A stretch of DNA of 64,000 nt from Pachyseris speciosa (taxonomy: Eukaryota; Cnidaria; Anthozoa; Scleractinia; Pachyseridae): positions 1-64,000 of the forward strand of contig JAEMWC010000251.1 of NCBI GenBank assembly GCA_016490735.1, read 5' to 3'. A program made the position numbers and the translations under genes. The notes under the pieces are model-generated. The model had not been told where the DNA came from, did no database searches, and saw nothing but the letters and a program-made list of their open reading frames with translations. Shown one piece after another: positions 1 to 14,051 of the stretch (position 1 is the first letter of the stretch; the number at the start of each line of letters is the position of its first letter).

Positions 1-265
1 ATATTTATATAGTGCTTTACACAACTAACTATTCACACTGATAGCAAATAATGTATAAAAAGATGCGTTTTAAGAGAAGACTTAAAGAGCTAACAATGGA
101 ACTATACAACACAAAATATAATGAGGAAGACTATTCCACAGCCTGGGAGCACATACAGAGAAAGCTTGGTCACCATATGCTTTCAAGCTGGAGGATGGTA
201 CTTGTACCAAAAAAGTACCTGAGACAGAGTTTGGTTAATGGTTTCAATTTGGAGGGTGAACTCAC

Positions 266-388
266 CACCTTTTCCAAACCTTCAGGCTCACAATAAAACC
301 CTTCTGTACATTTAATACACTCGCTGACGATTTTGCTGCCTGTGTGAGGCCCAAATGTTCCATTTGGACACTTGATGGGATAGGCGTT
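266..388 (-). CDS. Exon 38: last exon in the window
   Basis: 123 bases read NAYPIKCPNGTFGPHTG to CEPEGLEKV after a TTCAACAG acceptor. Joining to exon 37 gives the module pattern GHYCLRGDE-NAYPIKCPNGTFG, so no missing exon is needed across the 11.5-kb intron. Donor GTGAGT, or GTGGTG four bases earlier. The gene continues to the left of the window. Confidence 0.82.
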
Positions 389-3300
389 CTGTTGAAAAAT
401 AAAGGGTAAGCATTTTATTTAAGTGGATAAAAACTAATAATTTTATTTAATCGATGGACATTTTTGTTCACAAGAAAATCTTAAACTTTTAGTTTAAGTA
501 AGAGAAAACTACCATAAAAAGTTAGCCATAAAAGTGTTTTGTGGCTTAAAAAGCTACACGTAAGGCACAGTATTCTGAGTTACTTGACAATAATGAATGC
601 CAGTAATAACTATGCAGTACAAGAGATGACTGCTTTTCAAAAAAGAAATGGTGACAGTGATGGTGATGGTGATGGTGATGGTCATGGCAGTTGTGATGAT
701 GATGGTGATGGTGATGGTGATGGTGATGGTGGTGGTGAGCTTCCTTGTTGATCTCCCTACCTTTTTTGATGATTTCCCTACTTTTGTTGATGCCCCTACT
801 CGCTTTTGTTGATGTCCCTACAATTTTTGATGATGTCCCTACTTTTGTTGATTTGCCTACCTTAATTTTGTTGATGTCCCTACCTCTTTGTTGCAAAGTG
901 TGTACGTTTTTTTAATATTAATGTGATCTTTTTCCAATGGGTGTCAAAGTGTGCCCTTTTAGATAGAATTTATGATTTGGGGACTGAGATTGTCTAAAAA
1001 AAATTTCTGGGACTCTCAGAATTTTTTAAGTTTTTGCATAAATTAGTGGCCATCGTGAATCTCATTAAAAATGGCTACTTCACTGTAAATTTAATGAATA
1101 ATCAATGTTTGGCAAGGTAGGGGCATCAACAAAGACAGTAGGGACATCAACAAAGAATGTAGGGACATCAACAAAGATCGTAGGGATATCAACAAAAATT
1201 GTTGATCTCCCTACCTTCGTTTCGAAAGTTTGAGATACTGGGTAGTATTCATTTTAGAGTGTTTTAATACATCCCAGAAGTTAGTATAGGTTGTGAAATT
1301 TATGCCTAGGGTACTGATATTGCGTAAAGACAATCTTTGCGTGAATTAGAATTTGTTTTCATTTTGGCATAAATTAGCACCTAGTTGGAATCTCATTAAA
1401 ATTCATACTTTTTTGAAGAGCAATATCTCGGTTAGGATTCATTGTTTTTCATTGCTTTTTTGTTCTGCTATAGAACGGTCTTTGGTCTCAAAATTGCAGT
1501 TTAAGTAGTTCAATATGAAGTTACATTTGTAAAGATATGCTGTTTTTTCCACACCATGAATTTGGGGTACTTTTGTCTTGTGAACAAGTGTACTTGAGTG
1601 CTTTAAAGTTAAATATCTCTTAAACGTTACAAGATTATCTCACCAGACTTGGTAGACGCAATGTACTCGTGAAATGCTTTCTTTTAATAATTATAAGTTA
1701 GCCAAAAAATGCTGACTCAGCATTTTTTTCAAGCTTACTTTTCTCAGTCACGATTTTGAAGAAACCTTGAAAACGGATTATGGTCAGATTAGTGCCAATC
1801 AAAGATGTTCTAAGCTGAGGAGTTGATACTTTCAGAGAGTACTAACAAGAAGATAAGCTATGGGATAAGAGTAAAAACTACATGAATCTTGGAGGTTATG
1901 GTTGAATGTGACGTTCTCAAGTCATAGGTAAAAAGCGCGTTGGTTCATGACAATTCCAAAGTTATGTTACGGTCTGCATTGCTCCAAAACACCCTTAAAA
2001 CATCACCAGACATCATTTCTGCATTCCTTTTGGCCATATGCAATGTTTCAGGCGATTTCAATTTTTGAGCCAAAATCATGCGTAAACCCCTTTGGAAAAA
2101 ATCCAAGATGGCCGCCACCCAAGAAATGAAACACTCGTAATATGATCCATGTTGCTTTCAAACACTGTTGAAACCTCCCCAAACATCATTTCTCCACTCC
2201 TTTCAGCTATAGGCAAATAGTCATGTAATTTTAATGTTTGACCCTAAATCACGGAAAAATCCAAAATGGCGGCCACCCCGTCCTCCAACCGAGTTTTAAG
2301 ATCGTTTGAAGATGGGTTCCTGATTCCCCCCCCCCCCCCCCCCTCTCAATTCCCTCTGAGGGTATTACTCTGAGACTTTTCACTCTTCAGAAGGGTATCA
2401 TCAAGTGACCAACTTGACTCACTGTAGCCAGGCTATGGAAATGTTCATAGTTCAGTGGTAGAGCATGTGAGAGAATTGAAAGGCGCAGGAGGACTGCAGG
2501 CCAATGTGGGTCTTTATAGTTCAGTTGTAGAGCATTTGGGAATTAACCTAACTCTAATCCTCAACCTCGAGTGGATGATTTTTCTGTTAACTCAAGTGAA
2601 TGGGCCACACCTGATGTACTCGTGGGGCACTCCCCAAGGATTGGTTACCTTAGCTCGTGTTTTATCCCTGACGAGAGTCTTCAAGGAGCCAACTTGAGTT
2701 TTGTTTCTTTTTTTTTTTGTTTGTTTTTTTTTTTTAGAGGTTATTAATATTTACACAGAGGTTAAAATATGTATAATTTTATGTACATGAATATTTACAA
2801 TAAATAATTTGGTAATAATTCAGAAGTCCATTATATACAATTCTATTTACATGACATTTCTACATCAGTCCAACTATGTTGCGCTTTGAACAAATGGTTC
2901 GGATACTCAGTACCCATCGTCGTTTTTTTTTATTTGCTGTTTTTCGGGTTTTCTCTATTTTTTCTCTTTTTTTCTTTAACTCAACAATTAACTCAACAGG
3001 TGCACACAACAGCTGTTCAGAGGAACAATCAACAGCAACAGAGCTAAAACAAGAATTGGCATCCATCAAACGCTCTACTTCCTGAATCTAAACACATTTC
3101 GCACCTTGTCGTAAAATCGTAAGAAGCCATTACGATCAACTATGGCTTTCAAATGAGGGTTGGTGTCAACCTCGTGCTTGATGGTTGCTTTGAGAGGGCA
3201 TTTTTTGAAGGTCTGGAAGGCTGTTATTATGATCTTCACGTCTTCCTCAGACCACCGAAATCGGCCTCCTTCCTTTCCTTGAGACATTTCAGACAATTGA

Positions 3301-6300
3301 GATGTTACATCGCTGGCTTGTTCGGAAAGAGCATCAGAACTGTCAGCTTGAGAGTGCCTGTGTTTACTTTGCAGATATTGGACGTGCTTGTAGATTTTGG
3401 AAACAATCTCCTCATCTTGGACTAACCCAATGAAGTTCACGCTATCACTCATTTGGTTTTTGACACGGGTGATCGTCAGAGGGTCATTTTTGTAAATCAC
3501 GGTATGAAAGAGGAGATGTATTTCCTTTAGTTCAACTTCGGTGAAGCCACCTTTACTCTGAGAACTCGGGAGATCTCTCTCTTCTGGTCGATCTGCATTG
3601 GTTGGGACAGTGTCTTCGAGGTTGATGTTATCCCTCAAGACAGAGTGGCCTTGGGCAGCTACCTGCGAAAGGTCGTGAATCATATAGTATCTTTCACCAG
3701 TGCGCTCAGTGTGACACATTAAGCGATGGGCACTGCGTTTGTCTACTGTAGTGGAGGAATGTAGCTTTGACGCGTGCATTTTTCTTAACCTGGTGCTGGT
3801 CACATTCGCCTTCCCGGTAGCCTTTCTCCACCATGTTGTTATCCTCTTGCCTATTGTTCCCGGAGGAAAAGGGATTCCAGCGTTTGTTACAAAAAGTGCG
3901 TCTTCATTCTCCTTTGCAAAGTGTGGTCTTACATGCCTTACATAAACGTCCAGGTTGGACTTAAAGTTATTGGAAAGGGATATAGGCGCAGGTCCTGTCT
4001 TGGACGTTTTATGTCTGCTGACATACATAATGAAAGTCTCATCATGTTGCTTCATCATATGTAACTCTCTGAGTAGTTGATTTGCCTCTACACAGTGTCT
4101 TAAGGGTGCAAAATAGTATAAACTACGGAACAACAGAAAACGTGTACTCACAGGTCTGAACAGTCTTCGAAAGAGGACGTCATGTACGTTGCACAGAGTT
4201 ATCACGCTTCCAGAAAAAAATTAAGAATTGGTGAAAAATCAACTCTCGGTGGTATTGAGTTCAAGTTTGTGGCAAAAGTAACAGGAGGTGTCAGGCTTAC
4301 TATTATGTTTAGGAAAAATTGCTTACTCGGCATTTTTGAGGGCTTAATTTACATATTGAATAGCTAATCAGCACTTAGCACTTTCATGTGTTATTATCAA
4401 GTGAACGGCTACTGGTCCAAGACAAGTTTGATTGAAAAGTTGTCACTTGCACAAGTAAATTAAAATGCCATGACGTAATGACGTCACATATGTTCTGCGC
4501 ATGCGCAACTAATTTGACAGAAAAATATCAAGCAAATTGAAGCAAACATATCTAGTAAACCATTTGACCAATCAACGTCAATATTCAATATGTTACCCAA
4601 CATGACCTTCGTAATCTTATGTACAAAGGTCAAGGTCATGCACTAAAATATCGGCTTTGAAGAACTTTTCAAAGATCGTTCTCTTACGCACTAATTTGCA
4701 TAGTGACGAAACTTAATCGCATATAACTTTGCGAAATTCTCATTGATTTTAATCAATTTCTGAACAATGATAGAACTATGTAAGGACTACCTTATGACGC
4801 AAACAGACTTTGATTTTGTTGAATCCTTATCGAAGTATAAGAGCTTAAATGTTTTGAAGTGATGACGTCATGAAACATATTATTGGATAGTACGTCTCGA
4901 AAGTAGTTGATGGTGCAAGTGTGAGCTCATTTGGTTAAAACGGCTAAGAGTTATTACGTTTTGAAGCGACTTTCGGCGTTGTCTTGATATGCTCATTAGC
5001 TATGCAAAAAATGTCATTGGTAATAACTTTGCGGCAATTTATTCAATTTAGTCTTCTTTTTTGTTTTAAGTAGAATTTTGTAAAACACATCTGATGCAAT
5101 AATGCTCTTGTCTTTAAAAGTAAATGTTAATTAATGAAAAAAGCTGGAATTTAATATTAAAATAATGCAAAAGAGGTTGATGTGCCATATTTGAAACACT
5201 GTATTTCATTAAGGTTTCATTACTTTTAATTATGCTTTCAGTATAATATAGGTACGTTATTACACTATTTTTACTAGAAAAATTACATAATTTTGTTAAA
5301 ATAGTAGCATATTATACACTATTGTTCGCGTAAACCACATCAAAAAGAAAAAAAGAAAACAAAAACCCTTTTTCAAAGTTTGACTAGCGTTTAATCGCTA
5401 GTCGTTAAGACCGAAGCTTTGACAATTTTTTACAAATAAGTTAAACTTAAGTGCTATTAGTGAGCCAAAGTATGTTTTGAAATATTGAAACTAAAAAATT
5501 AAAAATATCTTAAATTTAGTCAATTTTTTCAAATAGCCTCATACTAAAGGAAAAAAAGGAAAAAATCATAAAAACAAAAACATTTAAAAGAAAGTAAATT
5601 CATTGACACAGAATATAAAACGCAATAAGATCTCAATTATGTGAAAGTTATGTTTCAATTAAATTTATTAGTGATGAGATATGAAAAGTTAAAGGTAAAA
5701 AAACACAAAATGAAGGGCAAAAAAACCCCAAAATTTTAAAGCAAAAAAATCCATAAAGGATTACTACAGTAGCGTTTTTACTTGCATATGTCATAAGGCT
5801 ATCAAAGAACTTTGTCATATCCGAAATATAGAACGTTTTAACGAAATGCAAAGATTTTATGGCGTCTTGACCGAACATTATGCTCAAAAGGTAGCTAAGT
5901 CAGATTTTTGTTGATTGCCCTACCTTTTTTAGGGTTTTTCGTTAATAAATAAAAAATAATGAGAGGGTGTGATACGAAAACCTAGATACAGAAAAAAAGA
6001 ACATTATTTAACCCAATGGTAACCACAAAAGGGTAAGAAATTAAAAGAATAGTGAAAATATTTCATTTTTGAGTTTGCGTTGACGCCCCTACCTATTTGT
6101 AGCTATTCTAATTATCACTAAAAGAGCTAAAAATCAAACACGTTTTAATCAAATTAGCTGAAACTTTGCAAGATCATTGGTATGGAACTCTGATATTTTT
6201 CTAAATTTTTGGATAAGATACCCTTGCAATCTCGATTTTATACGACTTTTTGAAATTTGCGAATTAGTGAAAATAAGGTGAATGCTCATTTTCGTGATTC

Positions 6301-9300
6301 TGTCTTATCCTAAGTATGCACTTCAACGGAAAATATTCGAAAATTGAAAAACGTCTTTTTTTCTTTAATATGGTAAGCCGAGGGTACCTATTCAGGATGA
6401 TGGTAACGATAGACGCCGCTGAACCTGAAAATCTCGGCTCATACCATATTAATTAAATGGGGTTAAATGCAATTTAACCTAGTTAACGTCTAGGAGCAAG
6501 TCTTTGCTCAGTTTATTGGCATGGCGTTTGCGTTTGCTGTTAGCCTTTCTGGCTTATGTCTGATGTCTTCAGGCAGTCCAGTGGTCAGCGGGGGTCCTGT
6601 TTATTTTATGCGTGCACCTTTTCCATGCGCTGGTAGTTTTTACTTGCTCTGCGTATGGGGCGTTACAGCTCGTGTGTTTTCGAGTATTTCTGTTCTACTT
6701 TTTCGGGGCTTATTGACCTTAAGTTGTTCGCAGTCGACGGACTTCGCTTCCATTGGTATTGTCCTTCCTTAGTAGCTTTTTTCCGCCGTTTTATTGAGGG
6801 TTTTTGCAGCGTTATCTTTCGCATCTCATTGTCGCGTGTTGGCGCCTTTTTTTTTTCTGGTGTGGTCCAGTCCGACATGGTAAATCTTCACGCTCAATCT
6901 ACAACAGCTCGACCCTACAGCTTCCACTTCATTCCCCCTCATCGTCTAGGTCGCGGTGTAGTCAGGACGCTTTTTCCACGGGAGCTTCTTCCTCTCTTTC
7001 GGTTGAGATAGCGATGGCCGTGGCACAAGTACAGTTCTCGGCCACTGTTCGCGTCGATCGGGGATCCCACCGCTCCGGTGTCATGCGCTCCACCGGTTAT
7101 GATGAGTGTTGGATTTAGTGCTGCGAGGGTCGTGGCTGGCTCTTGTACGGTTTTTGCAGGTATGTTGAGGTTGCATTCATTACTGGCTTCAACTCAGTCC
7201 GCTTCGGGGATTTATCGTGAACCTCTGGCGGTTAGTGGTAAGTATTTGGTAGAGTATTTTTCCCGGTGAGCGATTAGCGGTTTTTACCTTAGCGGTATTT
7301 ATTAGCGTACATTTGTGCTTTTTAGCGGTTTACGGTGCCCTGTCTTTAGCGGTTAGGGGTATTTATTAGCGTACATTTTGTGCGACTAGCCCAGTGGATT
7401 TGCGTGTCCTGTCTTAAGCGGTTAGTGGTATTTTCAGTACACAGTTGTGCGACTATCTCGGCCCGCTGCTGGGGTTTTTTCGTGAACCTCTTGCGGTTAG
7501 TGGTAAGTATTTGGCGGATTTGCGTGTTCGTAGCGGAATTTATTAGCGTACATTGTGCATTTAGCGGTTTACGGTTTCTAGCGGGTTTGCATGTCCTGTC
7601 TGTAGCGGTTAGCGGTATTTGTTAGCGTACTTTTTGTGTGATTAGCTTAGTGGATTTGCGTGTCCTGTCGTAAGCGGTTAATATTTCTATACATTTTATT
7701 TATAAACCTTTATGTCAGTGGTATTTTTAGCGCACATTTTGTACGACTAGCGGCTGGCGGTTTGCGTGTCCTGTCTTTTACGATTCGCGGTAGTTATTAC
7801 CATACTTCTGTGCGACTAGCGTTTGGCGGTTTTTCTGCGAATTTGCGTGACCTGTCATAACCCTAGCTGATTAACCCTTGGGATCCCTTGGGCAGAGGGT
7901 AACCAGTGTCACCACCACGTTTAGCATTCTATGCTTCAACAGTAGCTGGTTTTATTTTCATGTTTTTGCGGTGCGGTTATTTTTTATTTATTTAGTTATT
8001 TATTATTAATTTAGTTAATGCAATTTACTTTAGTTACTACTAGTAGCATTTTCAGTTGGTCGGTTAGCGGGTTTTTTTTGTTAGAGGATTTGCGTGTCCT
8101 GTCTGGGGGGTTTGTATCCCTTATGCGTTTTTGCAGGACTGTAGCTATATGCAGTTGTCGGTGTTTTGTTGCGTGTTTGTTTTTTGTGGTGAGCAGTTTG
8201 TTAGCGTTGTTTGCATGTCCTGTCTGGGGTGTTTGTATCCCCAATGTGTTCTGCAGGACTGTGGAAGTGTGTGGTTGGCGGTGTTTTGTTGCATCGTTTT
8301 TTGCGGTGAGCGGTTAGCATTTTGTAGTGGATTTGTGTGTCCTGTCTAGGGTGTTTGTATCCCTTATGCGCTATGCAGGATGGTAGTGGTGTGTGGTTGG
8401 CAGTGTTTTATTTGTGTTTTTGCATGTCCTGTCTTGGGTGTTTGTATCCCCAATGCGTTTTTGCAGGCCTGTGGCAGTGTGCGTATAGTTTTTGTTGCGT
8501 GTTATTATTGATTTACTTAATGCTATTTAACTTTAGTTACTACTACGAGCATTGTCACTTGGTCTGTTAGGGGTTTTTTGTTAGAGGATTTGCGTCCTGT
8601 CAAGGGTTTTGGTATTCCTTCTGCGGTACCAGGACTGTAGCCATATGTGGCTAGTGGTATTTAATAGGGTTAAATGTAATTTAACTTAGTTCACTACCTG
8701 GAGTAAGTTTGCTCCTTGGTGGCGTGGCGTGGCGTAGCATGGCGTTAGCGTTTATTGGCGTATAGTTTAAGCACGGGTGGCTCATTAACATTTGGGCGTT
8801 TGTTGTTACATTACTGTTTTGGGCCTGGTTCAGGTCTGCAGGCAATTGCATGGCCAGCGGTATCCTCTTGCAGTTTAGGCATGCTCCTTTGCACGTGCTC
8901 AGAATTTCACTCTACTCAGTTTTGTGTGTGCGTATAGTTTTTGTTGCGTGTTATTATTGATTTACTTAATGCTATTTAACTTTAGTTACCACTACGAGCA
9001 TTGTCACTTGGTCTGTTAGGGGTTTTTTGTTAGAGGATTTGCGTCCGGTCTAGGGTTTTTGTATTCCTTATGCAGTTACCAGGACTGTAGCCATATGCGG
9101 CTAGTGGTACTTAATAGGGTTAAATGTAATTTAACTTAGTTAACAACCTGGAGCAAGTTTGTTCCTTGGTGGCGTGGCATGGCGTGGCGTGGCGTAGCAT
9201 GGCGTTAGCGTTTATTGGCGTATAGTTTGAGCACGGGTGGCTCATTAACATTTGGGCGTTTGTTGTTACATTACTGTTTTGGGCCTGGTTCAGGTCTGCG

Positions 9301-12300
9301 GGCAATTGCATGGCCAGCGGTATCCTCTTGCAGTTCAGGCATGCTCCTTTGCACGTGCTCAGAATTTCACTCTACTCAGTATTTTTTTTTTTTTTTTTTT
9401 TGTGGCGTAGTTGGGTTATCGCGTTTATTAGCGTATATTTGCGGTGAGTGGGTTATTTTATTATTATTTATTTATTATATTCTATTTATTTACATATATA
9501 TATACATTGTTTTTGTTTGTTTGTTTTGTTTTGTTTTGTTTTTTTGTTTTTTGTTTTTTTTGTTTTGTTTTGTTTTGTTTGTGTTTTTTTTGTTTTTTTG
9601 TTTTTTGTGGCTCTGTGTGTCCTGCCTAGGGTGTTTGGTTTCCCTTCTGTGTTTTGTGAGACTGTAGGGAGTGTTTTGTCCTAGACGTAGTTTGCGTGAC
9701 TTCAGCCATTGGAGGTTAGCGGTATTTGCGAGTTCTTGTTTACAGCGAGATTCCTTTGTGCTCGCCCAGGGCCTACCCACATCTACACTGTCATCATTTT
9801 TACATATCAGCCCAACATCGCTAGGTCTGTTTCCGCTGTTAGGATGGCCGTTTGAGTCCAGAGGGTGCTCTTTTGCCAGCTGTTGAACAGTCACTCTTCC
9901 GTTTTGCATCACTTTTGGCCGACAACGTCCACCACTTATCCATCATGAGGTACATCAGTGTGGTGTGGTCCCTTCACATTACAGTGGTTTACCTGATCAC
10001 TTGGTCAATTGTCTGCCACTGGAGTGTGTACTGAGGGCTATAGGCATGTACAGGGTTCCTCTCCTATTACGATTATCTCTTGCAGGTCATTCAGTACACG
10101 TCAGTCCTCACATCCCACGACCGTGTCTTGCTCCAGTTCTCTGGCTTTTACACGCAGGCTAGTTCATCACTATTTTATGTTTGACCCCGGTGTCCACCTC
10201 AGTGGTGTTAGTGACGTGCAGGCTAATGCGTTGGTGGATCCTACATGCTTCAGTGTTCACATCAAGTCCTCTGCGACTGAACAGTGCATTTTCCGTGGGC
10301 TGTGTCATCTACTTGGACCGGGGGGAACAAGTTATTTGCCTGGTGATCGCCTTGAATTGGGTAGCTTTCTGGCTATTTTGTGTCTTTTTACTATTCAGCG
10401 GTTGTCTTTTTTGGTCCAATCTCTTTTACACTCCGCTCGTTATCATGGTTCTTACCCGGGCCACAGCTGACAGATTGGTGCTGTCATTACTGCAGCTTTC
10501 CGGGGAGTCCCAGATCATTTTCTTTCAAGTCCTTAGGCCAGTGGCTTAGTGGTGCCTACAACGTTACGTCCGCTCAACAGTTCAGATGTTCTTACTCGGG
10601 TGTTTATCAGTTGGTTTAGCAAGTTGTATTTTGATGTCACTTCATTTGGAGTTGGGTGCCTCAGGTTTGGGCCCCCTTGGGGCTGTGGCTCAGTGGCCAC
10701 GAGCCCCCATTTCTCCGGGTTGTTACCCGGAGGTCCTTCGGCATGGCGGGCGGGGCTCGTGGCTGGGTTGCGGGTACGGCAGGCTTATGGGGTGTTCTAC
10801 CGACCTGGGTTTGGGTCGGCGGTACCAGCCCCCATGCCCCTGAGCACCCAACCACCAGTTGCGACGCAGACGTTAAATGGGGTTAAATGCAATTTAACCT
10901 AGTTAACGTCTAGGAGCAAGTCTTTGCTCAGTTTATTGGCATGGCGTTTGCGTTTGCTGTTAGCCTTTCTGGCTTATGTCTGATGTCTTCAGGCAGTCCA
11001 GTGGTCAGCGGGGGTCCTGTTTATTTTATGCGTGCACCTTTTCCATGCGCTGGTAGTTTTTACTTGCTCTGCGTATGGGGCGTTACAGCTCGTGTGTTTT
11101 CGAGTATTTCCCCTCCCTTCCCTCCCTTTAGTTTTCTTCTTCTTCTTCTTACTCTTATTCTTCTTATTTATTTATTTACTTGTTTTTTCTTCCACTGAAC
11201 TCCTAGTTCAGTGTGACGGGTGCTTGGTTTGGGGCCTGGTGTGGCGGGCGGGGCTCGTGGCTGGGTTGCGGGTACGGCAGGCTTATGGGGTGTTCTACCG
11301 ACCTGGGTTTGGGTCGGCGGTACCAGCCCCCAGGCCCCTGAGCACCCAACCACCAGTTGCGACGCAGACGTTAACCGTCTAAAAACAGGCTTTGTTGATT
11401 TCCCTACCTTTTTTCTATTTCTCCAAAAAAAATAAAACTTTATGGTTAATTTCGTAAAACAACGTATATCACGTGAAATAACATCTAAAAATCTACAAGA
11501 CGGCAAAAGATGATTTTATGGGCATGCATTTAAATATTATTTTCGGGTCTCCCAAAATTGATGGTGAAAGGTAGGGAGCTCACTGTCGGGGAACCTAATG
11601 GTGGTGATGGTGATGGTGATGGTGATGGTGATGGCGATGATGATGGTGATGGTGATGATGATGACGGCGATGGTGGTGATGAGGATGATGATGATGATAT
11701 GATGATGATGTTGATGTTGATGTTGATGTTGATGTTGATGTTGATGGTGATGATGATGATGGTGATGATGATAAAATTGGTCACAATAAGGCCTCAGCAC
11801 TAGCTACTGTCCCTTTGCAAAATTGAAGGAGTTCAACAGTATAAATAAAGGACCTTACCTCATCCCCCCTTAGACAGTAATGTCCCTTCGGGCAGGCATG
11901 AGTAACCAAGTCTGGTTTCTGTGGTGTGCTGGGTGGACAGTGTGTGCCAGCTGGACAAATCTTAGTGTTTATCATCACAGACTTGCTAGTTGTTCTGCTG
12001 TCACAGTAGTGGCCAGCCTTACAAGTTGTGCATTGTGAGGCACCAGGGCCCTGCAATAAAAAAGGTAGATAATAAACTATGAGCTGAAGATTGGCTATGA
12101 GAATCAAAATGCAAAACAAAATTTAACTCCAAAGATGTCTGTGGACTTCAGCTCAGATCGATAACGCCACATTTCCTAATAATCTATGAGTGTACACAAT
12201 TATTTGGATATAATATCGGGCAGAACCCTGAAACGAACCACCTGAGGTCCCGACAGTTGACTGTCAGTTAAAAGGTTGGGTGATAACACTTACAGTACTA

Positions 12301-14020
12301 AATGATAAAGTAAATTTACAGAAACGATATAATCGCATGAGAAACTTAGCTAATTTAGTTCATTGATAATCTGGATGAGTCCAATATAATTTCGGCAGAG
12401 GGATGCAATCCATTTTTTGGATCAAATTTGTGGATTGACGCAGCTAAGATAGGTATCTGTAAGAAAGTTCTTACCGAATAATTGGCCACTTCACAAGCTA
12501 TAAGCTCATAATTTGCCAAGTTTGGACAAAAGTATCCTGCTACACACTGCTTACAGCCGTCAAGTTGATTCTACAGGGAAGCAACAATAAAACATCTGTC
12601 AACTTCAGCTTCACTTTATTTTTGCACTTAACTTTTGAAACTACAGTAGCATAAAAAGTAAAAAAGAAATACATAATTATATAGCAATAATTGTTATTAA
12701 AGGTGGCAGTGGTGCATAGTTTGTGCACGGAGGCTAATAGAACCGTGAAGTTATCGAGTTAGCCTCCATCAGTTTGCTCTGACCGGTAAGAAATGCATCA
12801 CAACTTCTGTTTACAAAGTTGAAAGGTTCATTCACAGGTGCATACTGTTGGTTATACAGGATACTGAATATTTTGCACTGGAGTGCCCAGGACGTTGGAT
12901 AACGATGGAGGTATCTCAAATACGTGTGTGAAAAAAATACAACATAATTATGTCATGAAAACTGGTTAAAATACAAAGATAAAAAAGACATCTTAGCTAA
13001 ATCTCAGATCGGGCAGCCTTGGTAGTAAATTCTGATAATGAATGGCCAAAACTGTGAACAAAATTGATAATGCAAAAAGCCCAGTAGAACAACCAAATGT
13101 CTGGTTTATTCTCCTACCAAATGACTTCCACACATGAAAGAATGGGTCTGGGTCTACTACAACACTGGATATGAACAATTATATATGAACTCTAATTTTC
13201 TTTCAATCAAGTGTTGCTCACCTTGGCTCCTAATACATCATTGAAAGTGCCTCTAGGGCACTGAATAGGATTTGTTGTCCCCTGAGGACAGTAATGACCA
13301 GTCGTGCATGGTACACAATCCTCTACTCGTTGTAGACCAGTCCTGTTGTTGTATGTTCCAGCAGGACAAGGGAATTCAGTGCCTCGCTTGGTTCCTTTGA
13401 CGCAAAGAGAAAAAGAAAATTAGTTTTAATCTGAACTTTCACTTTGCTTATTTATTTTAATCATATTTGCATACATGTTTTCCTCATGAGCTAAATGAGC
13501 TCAACTCTAATTACAACATTAATGAATGATAAGCACACAAGACAAGTATAAATACATCACAAGAAAAAAAGAAGATTTAAGTTAATTACCATGAGAAATA
13601 GAAAAACGGTTTGACTCTTTTATAAAGTGCTGAACATGAGAAAATGTCAATGTTTTCACTGTTTGTCAAGTCGGAAGAGCCAAAAAGAAAAAGTTTAACT
13701 TTCAACCAGCCAGAATATCTAAACCATTTTATCAGAACCAATACAAGTGGCAGCAGCTGCAGTGAGCATTAGAACTCTTTACCAAAAGCGAAACCTTTCA
13801 AACTTACGTACCCTATCTCAAGGTAATTAATAAAGGGGGTTAGTGTGGTGGTGGGGTGCTGTGTCGGTGGGGGGTGAAACACGAAAATTTGGTTTAGCAA
13901 CAGAGTTGATCATGTAAATTGACCACCGCATAGGGATTCAATTAGCTGAAGTTTCAAGCATTAGCCCTTCACTACGACTAAGGTATAATGCTCGAAACGT
14001 CAGCTAATTGAATCCCTATG

Positions 14021-14051
<31 letters not shown>

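Larger units (their letters stand above)
6457..11370 (+). mobile_element. Degenerate tyrosine-recombinase retroelement with split direct repeats (A1-B1-A2-B2)
   Basis: Seen: a 234-bp sequence at 6457-6690 (A1) recurs without visible change at 10877-11110 (A2). A 129-bp sequence at 10744-10872 (B1) recurs at 11242-11370 (B2) with one visible mismatch. The order A1, internal, B1, A2, B2 is the split-direct-repeat layout known from PAT and Ngaro-type elements of the DIRS order. TTAA abuts the left end (6453-6456), the B1/A2 junction (10873-10876) and the right end (11371-11374). A broken recombinase frame lies just before B1. The 6691-9700 interior is mostly short tandem repeats and no reverse transcriptase was recognised, so the copy is probably non-autonomous or badly decayed. 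Confidence 0.68.

Noticed and set aside
546..896. Open frame with a long poly-His tract on the minus strand
   Set aside because: It is a translation of the GATGGT microsatellite and the 17-bp motif array; no start context or conserved sequence.
9215..9684. 150-codon hydrophobic plus-strand frame resembling a membrane protein
   Set aside because: The Phe/Leu/Cys runs come from T-rich and TTTTG tracts inside the retroelement; the first part is duplicated at 8755-8937 as repeat, not gene.
10941..11382. MAFAFAVSLSG... frame, which also occurs at 6521-6772
   Set aside because: It lies in the A repeat of the split-direct-repeat element; its conservation reflects repeat identity, not coding constraint.
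11530..11803. Asp/Gly-rich, Ile/Asn and Ser/Pro frames in three phases
   Set aside because: All arise from the same GAT-type microsatellite.
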